A stretch of DNA of 64,000 bases, taken from NCBI RefSeq assembly GCF_028553745.1, contig NZ_CP067129.1:602501-666500 (forward strand), in the 5' to 3' direction. Below the pieces are notes generated by a model. The model saw only the letters and a program-made list of their open reading frames with translations. It ran no database searches and was not told the DNA's origin. The translations under genes and the position numbers were made by a program. The first letter of the stretch is position 1. Each line of letters opens with the position of its first letter. Positions 18,840 through 27,209 of this stretch are shown piece by piece. This stretch comes from Paracoccus seriniphilus (GTDB taxonomy: Bacteria > Pseudomonadota > Alphaproteobacteria > Rhodobacterales > Rhodobacteraceae).

Positions 18840-19114
18840 CGCAATCCGTGACGCGCGAGCTGTCGATCATCAATGAAAAGGGGCTGCACGCCCGCGCCAG
18901 CGCCAAATTTGTCGATATCGTCGAAAGATTTTCCTCTACAGCCATGGTCGAAAAGGATGGAATGAGCGTGTCGGGCGACTCGATCATGGGGTTGCTGATG
19001 CTGACCGCACCGCGCGGCAGCAGCATCAAGGTGACAACAGAGGGTCCGGATGCCGTCGAACTTGCCGACGCGCTGGAGGCACTGGTGGCGGATTATTTCG
19101 GCGAAGGCATGTAG
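18836..19114 (+). CDS. HPr phosphocarrier protein
   Basis: 92 aa. His18 in EKGLHARAS is the site phosphorylated by enzyme I. Ser49 in SGDSIMGLL corresponds to the serine modified by HprK. Together with hprK, EIIA and rapZ it forms a signalling relay without sugar permease. Enzyme I is not in the window. The start overlaps the EIIA stop by four bases, so translation is coupled. Confidence 0.94.
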   Translation: MTQSVTRELSIINEKGLHARASAKFVDIVERFSSTAMVEKDGMSVSGDSIMGLLMLTAPRGSSIKVTTEGPDAVELADALEALVADYFGEGM

Positions 19115-19121
19115 GCCTGCC

Positions 19122-19736
19122 GTGGCAGAACGCAGATCCTACCATCACGGGAACCTTCGTCAGGCCCTGGTTGATGCAACTGCCGCGCTGATCGAGGAAC
19201 TTGGCCCACAGGCCTTCACGATGTCCGAGGCCGCGCGCCGGGCCGGGGTGTCGGCGGCGGCGCCCTATCGGCACTTCAGGGGGCGCGACGATCTGATCGA
19301 AGAGGTCGCGCGACAGGGTTTTCTGGAATTTGCCGACAGGCTGGAGGTCGCATTTGATGACGGCGCGCCGACGGTTCTGACCGCATTCCTGCGGATGGGG
19401 CAGGCCTATCTTGATTTTGCCGGGGAACGTCCGGGTTTCTATATGGCGATGTTTGAATCGGGCATCTCCATTGCCGGAAAATCGGAGCTTTCAGCGGCGT
19501 CCGACCGTGCGCAGGGCGTCCTTTTGCGCGCCGCCGATGCGCTGGCCAGCCGGATGCCGAAGGATCGCCGTCCTCCGTCGCGCATGGTGGCCAATCATGT
19601 CTGGGCGCTCAGTCACGGCGTGGTCGAACTTTTCTCGCGCGGCAAGCCGGGCGGGCGAAGCTCGGTCGAACCCTCGGAAATGCTGGAAAGCGGCGTCATC
19701 ATCTATCTGCGCGGCCTTGGCCTGATCCCCAACTGA
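19122..19736 (+). CDS. TetR-family transcriptional regulator
   Basis: 204 aa from a GTG seven bases after the HPr stop. The N-terminus (RRSYHHGNLRQALVDATAAL) and the helix-turn-helix around 31-52 (FTMSEAARRAGVSAAAPYRH) are TetR-like, and the C-terminal half resembles the WHG ligand domain. The Shine-Dalgarno is weak, so translation may depend on coupling to HPr. A possible target is the 27-bp inverted repeat just downstream (19781-19807); the double dyad upstream of choX is another. The ligand is unknown. Confidence 0.85.
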   Translation: MAERRSYHHGNLRQALVDATAALIEELGPQAFTMSEAARRAGVSAAAPYRHFRGRDDLIEEVARQGFLEFADRLEVAFDDGAPTVLTAFLRMGQAYLDFAGERPGFYMAMFESGISIAGKSELSAASDRAQGVLLRAADALASRMPKDRRPPSRMVANHVWALSHGVVELFSRGKPGGRSSVEPSEMLESGVIIYLRGLGLIPN

Positions 19737-19780
19737 AAAATTCGGGCAAATGTCTTGATTCAGCCAGTTTTGCGCCCATC

Positions 19781-19807
19781 TATGTAAATGTGATTAACAT
19801 TAACATA
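19781..19807. promoter_or_regulatory. 27-bp inverted repeat, likely operator of the DUF2852 gene
   Basis: Arms TATGTAAATGT and ACATTAACATA are inverted copies with one mismatch around a five-base spacer. The site is AT-rich in a GC-rich surround and ends 13 bases before the next ATG. TTGATT at 19755-19760 could be the -35, placing the repeat over the -10 or start. Confidence 0.6.
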
Positions 19808-19820
19808 GGGAGAACGCAGG

Positions 19821-20222
19821 ATGCACAGCGCATCACAGAACTTTTCAGCCCAGATGATGGCGTCACGCGCAACGGGGCCCTTGGGCCGCGCCCGTGACTG
19901 GCTGGACGAAAGGGGCCGCCCGGCATGGATCGTTGCCATGGTCCTGGGATTCGTGGCTTTCTGGCCGGTCGGACTGGCCATTCTTGGTTATATGATCTGG
20001 AGTAAACGCATGTTCGGATGCAGCAAACGGACCCATCACCGTCACTATTCTGCCGCGCCAACGGGGAACACGGCCTTCGATTCCTATCGCGAGGAAACCC
20101 TCAAGCGACTGGAAGACGAGCATGGAGAGTTCATGGCCTTCCTGCAGAAGCTGCGTGAAGCCAAGGACAAATCCGAGTTCGATCAGTTCATGGATCAGCG
20201 CGACGCGAAAACGGGCAACTGA
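19821..20222 (+). CDS. DUF2852 membrane protein
   Basis: 133 aa. One hydrophobic segment at about 37-60 (IVAMVLGFVAFWPVGLAIL) is followed by a basic stretch (SKRMFGC...THHRHY) and a charged C-terminal helix (about 88-130). This matches the small DUF2852 family of alphaproteobacteria, whose function is unknown. GGGAGA lies upstream, and the inverted repeat before it suggests repressor control. Confidence 0.8.
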   Translation: MHSASQNFSAQMMASRATGPLGRARDWLDERGRPAWIVAMVLGFVAFWPVGLAILGYMIWSKRMFGCSKRTHHRHYSAAPTGNTAFDSYREETLKRLEDEHGEFMAFLQKLREAKDKSEFDQFMDQRDAKTGN

Positions 20223-20262
20223 TCCCGAAGTTGGATGGGGCCGGAATCTCCGGCCCCTTCGC

Positions 20263-21756
20263 TTATTCTCCGCGGGGGAACCTCTGGTTCTCTTCCAGCA
20301 CGTTCAGGTCCATGTGATTGCGCATATAGCGCTGGCTGGCATCCAGGAACGGTTGGTGGTCCCAGGCACGGTACTTTCCGTTCCGCAGGGCCTCATAGAC
20401 GACCCAGCGGCGTGCCTGAGATTCCCGCACCTCGGCATCGAACCGCGCCAGATCCCAGCGCGCGGCGGCCATGTCGCGCAACCTTGCAAGATCCTCGGCA
20501 TATGCCGGGTCGGTCGCAAGATTGCGCCTTTCGCCGGGATCGGCCTGCAGATCGAACAATTGTTCGGGGTCGGCTTGGCAGGAAATATACTTCAGATGCC
20601 CGTCACGCAGCGCGACAAGAGGCGCGATACTGCCCTCGGCGGCATACTCCATCGGGACGGGGCCCCGATTGGCACCGCCATCTGCCAGGGATTCCCCATC
20701 GGTCCAGGGCATCACCTCGTCCATGTCCAGCCCGGCCAGGTCACAGATCGTGGGAACCACATCGATGGTGCTGACCGGCTGATCCACCCGGCCCACCGGC
20801 ATGTCGGGGGACGAGATCATCAGCGGGACCCGCGATGAACCTTCATAGAAGCTCATCTTGAACCACAGCCCGTGTTCGCCCAGCATGTCGCCGTGATCGG
20901 AAAGGAACAGGATTATTGCCTCTTGCCGGGTGCGCTCCAGCACATCCATGATCTCGCCGATCTTGTCATCGACATAGCTGATATTGGCGAAATACCCCTG
21001 ACGCGCGCGACGGATATTGTCGTCCGAGATGTTGAAATTGCGCCAGTCATTGGCGTCCATCAGGCGTTGCGAATGCGGGTCCTGTTCATCATAGGGGATG
21101 GCTTCGGGCGGCTCCAGTTCGGGGATGCCTTCATACAGGTCCCAATACTTGCGTCGCGCCACATAGGGGTCATGGGGATGGGTAAAGCTGACGGTCAGGC
21201 ACCAGGGCCGCTCATCCTCGCCCCGCGCCAGATCATAGAGCTTGCGGCAGGCGTTATAGGCGACCTCGTCATCATATTCGAGCTGGTTGGTGATCTCTGC
21301 CACACCCGCGCCGGTGACCGAACCCATATTGTGATACCACCAGTCGATCCGTTCGTCCGGCTTGCGGTAATCAGGCGTCCAGCCGAAATCGGCCGGATAG
21401 ACATCGGTGGTCAGACGTTCCTCATAGCCATGCAACTGATCGGCACCGACGAAATGCATCTTGCCGCTGAGACAGGTCTGATACCCCGCCCGGCGCAGGT
21501 GGTGGGCATAGGTCGGAATGTCCGAGGCGAACTCGGCCGCATTGTCATAGACCCCGGTGCGCGAGGGCAGTTGCCCGGAGACGAAGCTGGCGCGCGCCGG
21601 GCCGCAAAGGGGGCTGCCGGTATAGGCATTGGAAAAACGGGTCGAGCGGGCGGCCAGCTTGCGCAGATTCGGGGTGTGCAGGAAATCGGCGGGACCGTCG
21701 GGAAACAGCACCCCGGACAACTGGTCAACCATGAAGATCAGGATATTCGGTTTCAT
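20263..21756 (-). CDS. betC: Choline-sulfatase
   Basis: 497 aa cytoplasmic sulfatase that frees choline from choline-O-sulfate. The formylglycine site is C51-G-P-A-R55 in the standard CxPxR motif; MKPNILIFMVDQL at the N-terminus and FLSDHGDMLGEHGLW hold metal-binding Asp/His residues. The C-terminal region matches the choline-sulfatase extension. The start overlaps the choX stop in an ATGA, so the two are coupled. Conversion of C51 needs a maturase that is not in the window. betA, betB and betI are also absent here. Confidence 0.93.
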   Translation of the reverse strand: MKPNILIFMVDQLSGVLFPDGPADFLHTPNLRKLAARSTRFSNAYTGSPLCGPARASFVSGQLPSRTGVYDNAAEFASDIPTYAHHLRRAGYQTCLSGKMHFVGADQLHGYEERLTTDVYPADFGWTPDYRKPDERIDWWYHNMGSVTGAGVAEITNQLEYDDEVAYNACRKLYDLARGEDERPWCLTVSFTHPHDPYVARRKYWDLYEGIPELEPPEAIPYDEQDPHSQRLMDANDWRNFNISDDNIRRARQGYFANISYVDDKIGEIMDVLERTRQEAIILFLSDHGDMLGEHGLWFKMSFYEGSSRVPLMISSPDMPVGRVDQPVSTIDVVPTICDLAGLDMDEVMPWTDGESLADGGANRGPVPMEYAAEGSIAPLVALRDGHLKYISCQADPEQLFDLQADPGERRNLATDPAYAEDLARLRDMAAARWDLARFDAEVRESQARRWVVYEALRNGKYRAWDHQPFLDASQRYMRNHMDLNVLEENQRFPRGE

Positions 21757-22694
21757 TGCTGAACGACCTCCTTGACCGCTTCGATACCGGGTTTGCCGTC
21801 CAGCGTGGTCACGCCATCAAGCCAGGCTTCCAGACGTTCGGGGTGTTCGGCAATCCAGGCCGATGCTGCCTCTGCCGGATCCATGCCATCATTCAGGATA
21901 TCCCCCATCAGCGCGTTTTCCATGGGCACGTCAAAGGTCAGCTGGCGCAGCAACCTGGCGGCATTGGGGCAGGATTCGACCCATTCGCGGCGGGCAAGCG
22001 TGTGGACGGTTGCGCCGCCGAAATCGGGCCCGAATTGTGCATCTCCACCGGACAGATAGGTGATGTCGATGGCCTCGTTCATGGGATGGGGGGCCCATGC
22101 CAGGAAGACCGATGGCGTTCCGGCGGATTCATTGCGTCCGACTTGGGCCAGCATGGCCTGTTCGCCGCTTTCAACCAGCGTCCAGTCACCCAGCCCGAAG
22201 TCATCGGCCTCGATCATCGCCTGAATGGACTGATTGGCCGGTGCGCCCGGCTCGATGCCATAGATCTTTCCGTCAAAGGCGTCCTTGTGGGCGTCCAGAT
22301 CGGCAAAATCGGCAACGCCTGCCTCGGCACCGGGCTTGTTGACCGCCAGAGTGAATTTCGCGCCTTCCAGGTTTTGCACCAGTTCCTCGATGCCACCGTT
22401 TGCATCCAGATCGTCGCGGAATTTCTGCTGGGCGGGCAGCCAGTTGCCCAGGAACATGTCGGTCTGACCGTTCTTCAGGGCTTCATAGCCAACAGGTACG
22501 GACAGGGTGGCGATGTCGGGCGTATATCCCAGCGCTTCGAACAGAACCGCTGCCACGCCATTGGTGGCCGCGATGTCGGTCCAGCCGGGGCCGGAGTAAC
22601 GTACCGTTTCGCAACTTGCCGCGTCGTCGGCTGATGCAGGCAGCGCAGCCCCTGCCAGCAAGGCGGCAAGGGATGTCATTTGAACGAGTCTCAT
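21753..22694 (-). CDS. choX: Choline ABC transporter, substrate-binding protein
   Basis: 313 aa with a Sec signal (residues 1-22, ending ASA). Aromatic residues expected for the quaternary ammonium cage are visible: W38 (GPGWTDI), W85 (LGNWLPA) and a later FLAWAPHPM. This periplasmic protein delivers choline to a ChoWV-type permease and ATPase, which are not in the window. A strong GGAGGA precedes the start. The double-dyad element just upstream probably controls choX-betC. Confidence 0.88.
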   Translation of the reverse strand: MRLVQMTSLAALLAGAALPASADDAASCETVRYSGPGWTDIAATNGVAAVLFEALGYTPDIATLSVPVGYEALKNGQTDMFLGNWLPAQQKFRDDLDANGGIEELVQNLEGAKFTLAVNKPGAEAGVADFADLDAHKDAFDGKIYGIEPGAPANQSIQAMIEADDFGLGDWTLVESGEQAMLAQVGRNESAGTPSVFLAWAPHPMNEAIDITYLSGGDAQFGPDFGGATVHTLARREWVESCPNAARLLRQLTFDVPMENALMGDILNDGMDPAEAASAWIAEHPERLEAWLDGVTTLDGKPGIEAVKEVVQQ

Positions 22695-22718
22695 CAGATT
22701 TCCTCCGGTTACATACGG

Positions 22719-22748
22719 TGACTGGTCAGTTGATTGTCTGACCAGTCA
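22719..22748. promoter_or_regulatory. Double-dyad operator upstream of choX
   Basis: Two ten-base dyads, TGACTGGTCA (22719-22728) and TGACCAGTCA (22739-22748), lie 20 bases apart. They also form a larger perfect inverted repeat with 11-bp arms around an eight-base spacer. The element sits 25-54 bases before the choX ATG, overlapping where its promoter should be. Spacing of two helical turns suits cooperative binding of two TetR-type dimers; BetI-like control is an inference. Confidence 0.65.
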
Positions 22749-22784
22749 ATAACCGAAGTTCAACCTGAGACCGTCCGAAAACGA

Positions 22785-23660
22785 CTATCTTGTCGGAACT
22801 GGCGTCTCGCCGCGATAATCATAGAAACCGCGTCCGGTCTTGCGGCCAAGCCATCCGGCCTCGACATATTTGGTCAGCAAGGGGCAGGGGCGGTACTTGG
22901 TATCTGCCAGCCCGTCATGCAGCACATTCATGATCGCCAGACAGGTGTCCAGCCCGATGAAATCGGCCAGTTCCAGCGGTCCCATGGGGTGATTGGCGCC
23001 CAGTTTCATCGATTCATCGATGGATTTCACATTCCCGACGCCTTCGTACAGCGTATAGACCGCCTCATTGATCATCGGCATCAGGATCCGGTTGACGATG
23101 AAGGCGGGGAAGTCTTCGGCGCTTGCGGCGGTCTTGCCCAGCTTGCGAACCACCTCGTGCAGGGCCTTGTAGGTCGCCTCGTCGGTGGCAATGCCGCGGA
23201 TCAACTCGACCAGCTGCATTACCGGGACCGGATTCATGAAGTGGAACCCCATGAATTTTTCGGGACGATCGGTGCGGCTGGCCAGCCGGGTGATCGAAAT
23301 CGAGGATGTGTTCGACGTCAGGATGGTGTCGGGTTTCAGATGCGGCTGAATATCCTCGAAGATGGCTTGCTTGACGGATTCGCGTTCAGTGGCGGCTTCG
23401 ATGACCAGATCGGTCTGACCCAGATCGGCCAGATTCAGGGTCGTGGTGATTCGGGCCATTGCGGCCTTCTTGTCCTCGGGCGAGATCCGCCCCTTGCTGA
23501 CCTGACGTTCGATATTCCTGTCAATCAGCGCGATGGCCTTGTCCAGAGCCTCGCGACTGATATCGCTCAGCAGGACGTCGAATCCTGCAAGCGCAAAGAC
23601 ATGGGCGATGCCGTTGCCCATCTGACCTGCGCCGATCACGCCAACCGATTGTATCGCCAT
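22785..23660 (-). CDS. 3-hydroxybutyryl-CoA dehydrogenase
   Basis: 291 aa. Rossmann motif GAGQMG is at 10-15; the catalytic region includes FHFMNPVPVMQLVELI, and the C-terminal 3HCDH domain carries FIGLDTCLAIM. It oxidises or forms 3-hydroxyacyl-CoA with NAD(H), in butyrate, PHB or fatty acid metabolism. I chose the ATG giving MAIQSVGVIGAG over a start 21 codons upstream. It lies downstream of etfBA on the same strand with a gap of about 110 bases, a common arrangement that suggests linked acyl-CoA oxidation. Confidence 0.9.
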   Translation of the reverse strand: MAIQSVGVIGAGQMGNGIAHVFALAGFDVLLSDISREALDKAIALIDRNIERQVSKGRISPEDKKAAMARITTTLNLADLGQTDLVIEAATERESVKQAIFEDIQPHLKPDTILTSNTSSISITRLASRTDRPEKFMGFHFMNPVPVMQLVELIRGIATDEATYKALHEVVRKLGKTAASAEDFPAFIVNRILMPMINEAVYTLYEGVGNVKSIDESMKLGANHPMGPLELADFIGLDTCLAIMNVLHDGLADTKYRPCPLLTKYVEAGWLGRKTGRGFYDYRGETPVPTR

Positions 23661-23772
23661 CTCCGTACCCTCACGTCTTGATCGCGGGGACGATAGGGCG
23701 GGGCGCGGGTCGTCGCAATGCAAAACCGCCCCGAAACATCGGGGCGGTTGAAATGCCGGATTGATCGGCTGT

Positions 23773-24699
23773 TTACAGCTTGTCGGTCAGTTCCGGGACA
23801 GTCGAGAAGAGGTCACCGACGAGTCCGTAGTCCGCGACCTGGAAGATCGGGGCTTCTTCGTCCTTGTTGATGGCGACGATGATCTTGCTGTCCTTCATGC
23901 CCGCCAGATGCTGGATCGCGCCCGAGATGCCCACGGCGACGTAAAGCTCGGGGGCGACGACCTTGCCGGTCTGGCCGACCTGATAATCATTGGGCGCATA
24001 GCCGGAATCGACCGCCGCGCGCGAGGCGCCGACCGCCGCGCCCAGCTTGTCGGCCAGTTTCTCGATGATCGCGAAATCCTCTTTCGAGCCGACGCCGCGA
24101 CCGCCCGACACCACGCGACCCGCCGAGGTCAGCTCGGGGCGGTCACTGGTGACCACCTCGTCGGCAACCCAGCTGGACAGGCCCGGATCGCCCGCCGCGG
24201 CCACGGCTTCGACCGGCGCCGCGCTGCCGTCACCGGCGGCGTCAAAGCTGGCCGTGCGCACGGTCAGAACCTTCTTCGCATCCGCCGATTTCACCGTCTG
24301 GATGGCATTGCCGGCATAGACCAGGCGCTCGAAGGTCTCGCCATCCACCACGCCCGAGACATCCGAGATCACCATCACGTCCAGCAGCGCCGCAACGCGA
24401 GGCATGATGTTCTTGGCATCGGTCGTGGCCGGTGCGGCGATATGGTCGTAATCACCCGCGAGGCTGACCAGCAGCGCCGCGGCGGGCTCGGCCAGGCGAT
24501 GACCATAGAGCGCATCCTCGGCCACCAGGACCTTTGCCACGCCCTCGATCGTGGCAGCCGCCTCGCCCGCGGCCTGTGCCGAGGCCCCGGCGCAGAGCAC
24601 CGTCACATCGCCCAGGGATTTCAGCGCGCCGACCGCCTTGGCGGTGGCATCGCGGTTCAACTCGCCATTCGTGACTTCACCCAGCAACAGAACAGCCAT
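23773..24699 (-). CDS. etfA: Electron transfer flavoprotein, alpha subunit
   Basis: 308 aa. With EtfB it carries electrons from acyl-CoA and other dehydrogenases to ETF-ubiquinone oxidoreductase. The C-terminal FAD domain is clear: [20 protein letters not shown], then [20 protein letters not shown] and [23 protein letters not shown]. It starts at an ATG sharing one base with the etfB TGA (TGATG), indicating coupled, roughly equal translation. Confidence 0.96.
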   Translation of the reverse strand: MAVLLLGEVTNGELNRDATAKAVGALKSLGDVTVLCAGASAQAAGEAAATIEGVAKVLVAEDALYGHRLAEPAAALLVSLAGDYDHIAAPATTDAKNIMPRVAALLDVMVISDVSGVVDGETFERLVYAGNAIQTVKSADAKKVLTVRTASFDAAGDGSAAPVEAVAAAGDPGLSSWVADEVVTSDRPELTSAGRVVSGGRGVGSKEDFAIIEKLADKLGAAVGASRAAVDSGYAPNDYQVGQTGKVVAPELYVAVGISGAIQHLAGMKDSKIIVAINKDEEAPIFQVADYGLVGDLFSTVPELTDKL

Positions 24700-25457
24700 C
24701 ACACAACCCCCGCTTCTTTCAGTTTCGATACCAGCTCATCGACCGAGCCGACCTTGATGCCGGCCTTGCGGCCCTCGGGCTCGCGCGTGTTGACCACGGC
24801 AAGGCGCGGGGTCACATCGACGCCCAGATCCGCGGCGGTCTTTTCCTCCAGCGGCTTCTTCTTGGCCTTCATGATGTTGGGCAGGCTGGCATAGCGCGGC
24901 TCGTTCAGGCGCAGGTCGGCGGTGACGATGGCCGGAAGCCGGACCTCGATGGTCTGCAGGCCGCCATCGACCTCGCGGGTGACCCTGGCGGCATCGCCCT
25001 CGATCTCCAGCTTGCTGGCAAAGGTCGCCTGACCCCAGCCCAGCAGCGCCGCCAGCATCTGGCCGGTCGCGTTCATGTCGTTGTCGATCGCCTGCTTGCC
25101 CGCGATCACCAGGCCCGGTGCCTCCTCGTCGATCACCGCCTTGAGGATCTTGGCCACCGCCAGAGGCTCGATATCGGTATGCACGTCATCGGCCGCAATC
25201 ACCAGGATGGCACGGTCGGCCCCCATCGCAAGGGCCGTGCGCAGGGTTTCGGCCGCCTGCTTGACGCCGATGCTGACCGCGACAACCTCCGTGGCGACGC
25301 CCTTCTCCTTCAGACGGATCGCCTCTTCCACGGCAATCTCGTCAAACGGGTTCATCGACATCTTCACATTCGCAAGATCAACACCCGATCCGTCAGCCTT
25401 GACACGGGCCTTAACGTTGTAATCAATGACCCGCTTTACCGGTACAAGTACCTTCAT
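24699..25457 (-). CDS. etfB: Electron transfer flavoprotein, beta subunit
   Basis: 252 aa, the usual length. The start [16 protein letters not shown] is the family N-terminus. The AMP-binding region and the signature [31 protein letters not shown] are present. It forms the heterodimer with EtfA encoded directly downstream. An unrelated in-frame extension of 25 codons upstream was not used. Confidence 0.96.
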   Translation of the reverse strand: MKVLVPVKRVIDYNVKARVKADGSGVDLANVKMSMNPFDEIAVEEAIRLKEKGVATEVVAVSIGVKQAAETLRTALAMGADRAILVIAADDVHTDIEPLAVAKILKAVIDEEAPGLVIAGKQAIDNDMNATGQMLAALLGWGQATFASKLEIEGDAARVTREVDGGLQTIEVRLPAIVTADLRLNEPRYASLPNIMKAKKKPLEEKTAADLGVDVTPRLAVVNTREPEGRKAGIKVGSVDELVSKLKEAGVV

Positions 25458-25592
25458 CGGCCTTTCTCCCTTGATTGTATATCTTCGGCTGCGGCAAGTG
25501 TTAGCGACAGGTCGATGGCATTTACAGGGCAAAAACGTCCCTGAATATGCCTTTTGCGGCCATCAGCTGAGCTTGCAGGAAACTGTTGTCCG

Positions 25593-26165
25593 CTAACGGC
25601 TTGCACCCGGCACCCAGAGGATATCCGCATTGCCATTGTCATTCGCCTGACGTGAGGCCACGAACAGCCAGTCCGACAGCCGGTTGAGATAGCGTACCGC
25701 CACCGGATTGGCATCGCCCCCCGCGGCCAGTTCGGTCGCGCGCCGTTCGGCTCGACGGGCAACGGTCCGCGCCAGATGCAGATGCGCGGCCAGGGTGCTG
25801 CCACCGGGCAGGATGAAGCTGCGCAGGGGCTGCAACTCGGCATTCATCCGGTCAATCTCGCGTTCCAGACGTTCGACCTGGGCGTCGATCATGCGCAGCA
25901 CGGGATATCCGGCCTGATCATCTGCGGACATATCCGGCCGCGACAGATCCGCACCCAGATCGAACAGGTCATTCTGGATGACGGCCAGTTCCTCGGCCAT
26001 CTGTCCCTGGGCATGCAGCCGGCACAATCCCAGCGTGGCGTTCAATTCATCCACCGAACCATAGGCCTCTACACGCGGGTCATGTTTGGCGACCCGGCTG
26101 CCGTCTGACAGCGCCGTGTCGCCCTTGTCGCCGGTGCGGGTATAGATCTTGTTCAGAACGACCAT
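25593..26165 (-). CDS. Cob(I)alamin adenosyltransferase, PduO type
   Basis: 190 aa. It transfers adenosyl from ATP to cob(I)alamin, giving adenosylcobalamin. The N-terminal ATP loop YTRTGDKGDT (8-17) and GSVDELNATLG are diagnostic. Conserved ARRAERR lies in the C-terminal half. Its ATG shares one base with the stop of the small membrane protein upstream (TGATG). About 135 bases without a gene separate it from etfB; no clear element is seen there. Confidence 0.92.
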   Translation of the reverse strand: MVVLNKIYTRTGDKGDTALSDGSRVAKHDPRVEAYGSVDELNATLGLCRLHAQGQMAEELAVIQNDLFDLGADLSRPDMSADDQAGYPVLRMIDAQVERLEREIDRMNAELQPLRSFILPGGSTLAAHLHLARTVARRAERRATELAAGGDANPVAVRYLNRLSDWLFVASRQANDNGNADILWVPGASR

Positions 26166-26365
26166 CAGCTTGACCTCAGCCAGATGAACAGCAGGATCAG
26201 CGCTATGGCGACCGCCTGGGCGATGATCCGCCAGCGCATCAGCCGATTGCCGTGTTTGCGGTTGAATTCGCCGCCGCGCGCGAAGCCGCCGATGCCCGTG
26301 GCCAGAATGCCCAGCACGATCAGGACCGCAAGGACGACGATGTAGAAGAGTGGCTTGTCTTGCAT
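26165..26365 (-). CDS. HIG1-like small twin-transmembrane protein
   Basis: 66 aa with two membrane helices (about 7-26 and 46-63) joined by a basic loop. The loop and second helix hold N-x3-R-x-R-x3-Q (NRLMRWRIIAQ), which resembles the QRRQ-type motif of HIG1 proteins. HIG1 proteins in mitochondria and some alphaproteobacteria associate with cytochrome oxidase, so a respiratory role is possible but inferred. It is coupled by TGATG to the adenosyltransferase gene, with which it has no obvious functional link. Confidence 0.72.
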   Translation of the reverse strand: MQDKPLFYIVVLAVLIVLGILATGIGGFARGGEFNRKHGNRLMRWRIIAQAVAIALILLFIWLRSS

Positions 26366-26389
26366 GGGAACCGCCTTTCGCGCGTGACC

Positions 26390-27208
26390 CTAGCTGCGCC
26401 GCGCAAACCAGTCCAGAGCGCGCGTCGGCAAAAGCCTGCGACCAATCGCCGAAAGCCGCGTCGGTGTGGTCACGTAATAGCGGGGCGGGGGCGAAGTTGC
26501 GGTCAGGGCCTGCAGGATCCGGTCGCTGACTGCCGAGGGCGGCAATTCGAACCTGTCCTTTCCCGAGGGTTCATAAAGACGGCGCAGCAGGGTCGCGCGG
26601 TAATCCTCGGCGCGGGGGCTGGCCTGCCAGTTCACCCATTTCTCGAAATGCGGGATGGCATTGATTCGGATGCGGCTGGTGATCGGGCCGGGCTCGATCA
26701 GGATGACCTTGACCCCGGTGCCCCGCATCTCCAGCCTGAGAACATCGGTCAGCCCCTCGAGTGCGAATTTGGTGGCGACATAGGGGCCGCGCCATGGAAT
26801 TCCGACCAGGCCCAGCACCGAGCTGATCGTGACGATGCGACCACCGGTCTTGCGGAAATGCGGGATCAGCTGCGTTGTCAGGTCATGCGTGCCGAACAGG
26901 TTCGTCTCGAAGATTTCGCGCAGGGCACCGCGCGGGATGTCCTCGACCGCTCCCGGCAGGGCAAAGGCGGCATTGTTCACCAGCCCGTGCAAGGGTCCCC
27001 GTGACAGGACGGTTTCAACAAGCTGTGTGACACTGTCGGGATCAGACAGTTCCAGATGGTGGCAGTCGATTCCCTCTGCGCGCCGCGCCTCGATATCCTG
27101 CGGGCGACGGCAGGTGGCAATGACATGCCAGCCCTCGGCCGTCATGCGACGGGCCGCATCCAGGCCTATGCCGGACGAGGCGCCGGTAATCAGAACGGAT
27201 TTGCGCAT
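26390..27208 (-). CDS. Short-chain dehydrogenase/reductase
   Basis: 272 aa classical SDR. TGASSGIG is at 8-15, NNA at 78-80, catalytic Ser at 129/130 and YxxxK at Y143/K147 (GPYVATK). The substrate is unknown; the long C-terminal part (about 170-272) resembles SDRs acting on lipids or sterol-like substrates, but this is weak. The start is one base after the stop of the SH3-domain gene, so the two are probably coupled. Confidence 0.85.
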   Translation of the reverse strand: MRKSVLITGASSGIGLDAARRMTAEGWHVIATCRRPQDIEARRAEGIDCHHLELSDPDSVTQLVETVLSRGPLHGLVNNAAFALPGAVEDIPRGALREIFETNLFGTHDLTTQLIPHFRKTGGRIVTISSVLGLVGIPWRGPYVATKFALEGLTDVLRLEMRGTGVKVILIEPGPITSRIRINAIPHFEKWVNWQASPRAEDYRATLLRRLYEPSGKDRFELPPSAVSDRILQALTATSPPPRYYVTTPTRLSAIGRRLLPTRALDWFARRS

Positions 27209-27209
27209 G

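Noticed and set aside
19122..19736. Calling the TetR gene betI
   Set aside because: Its sequence lacks the BetI N-terminus, and it lies with the PTS genes rather than with bet genes.
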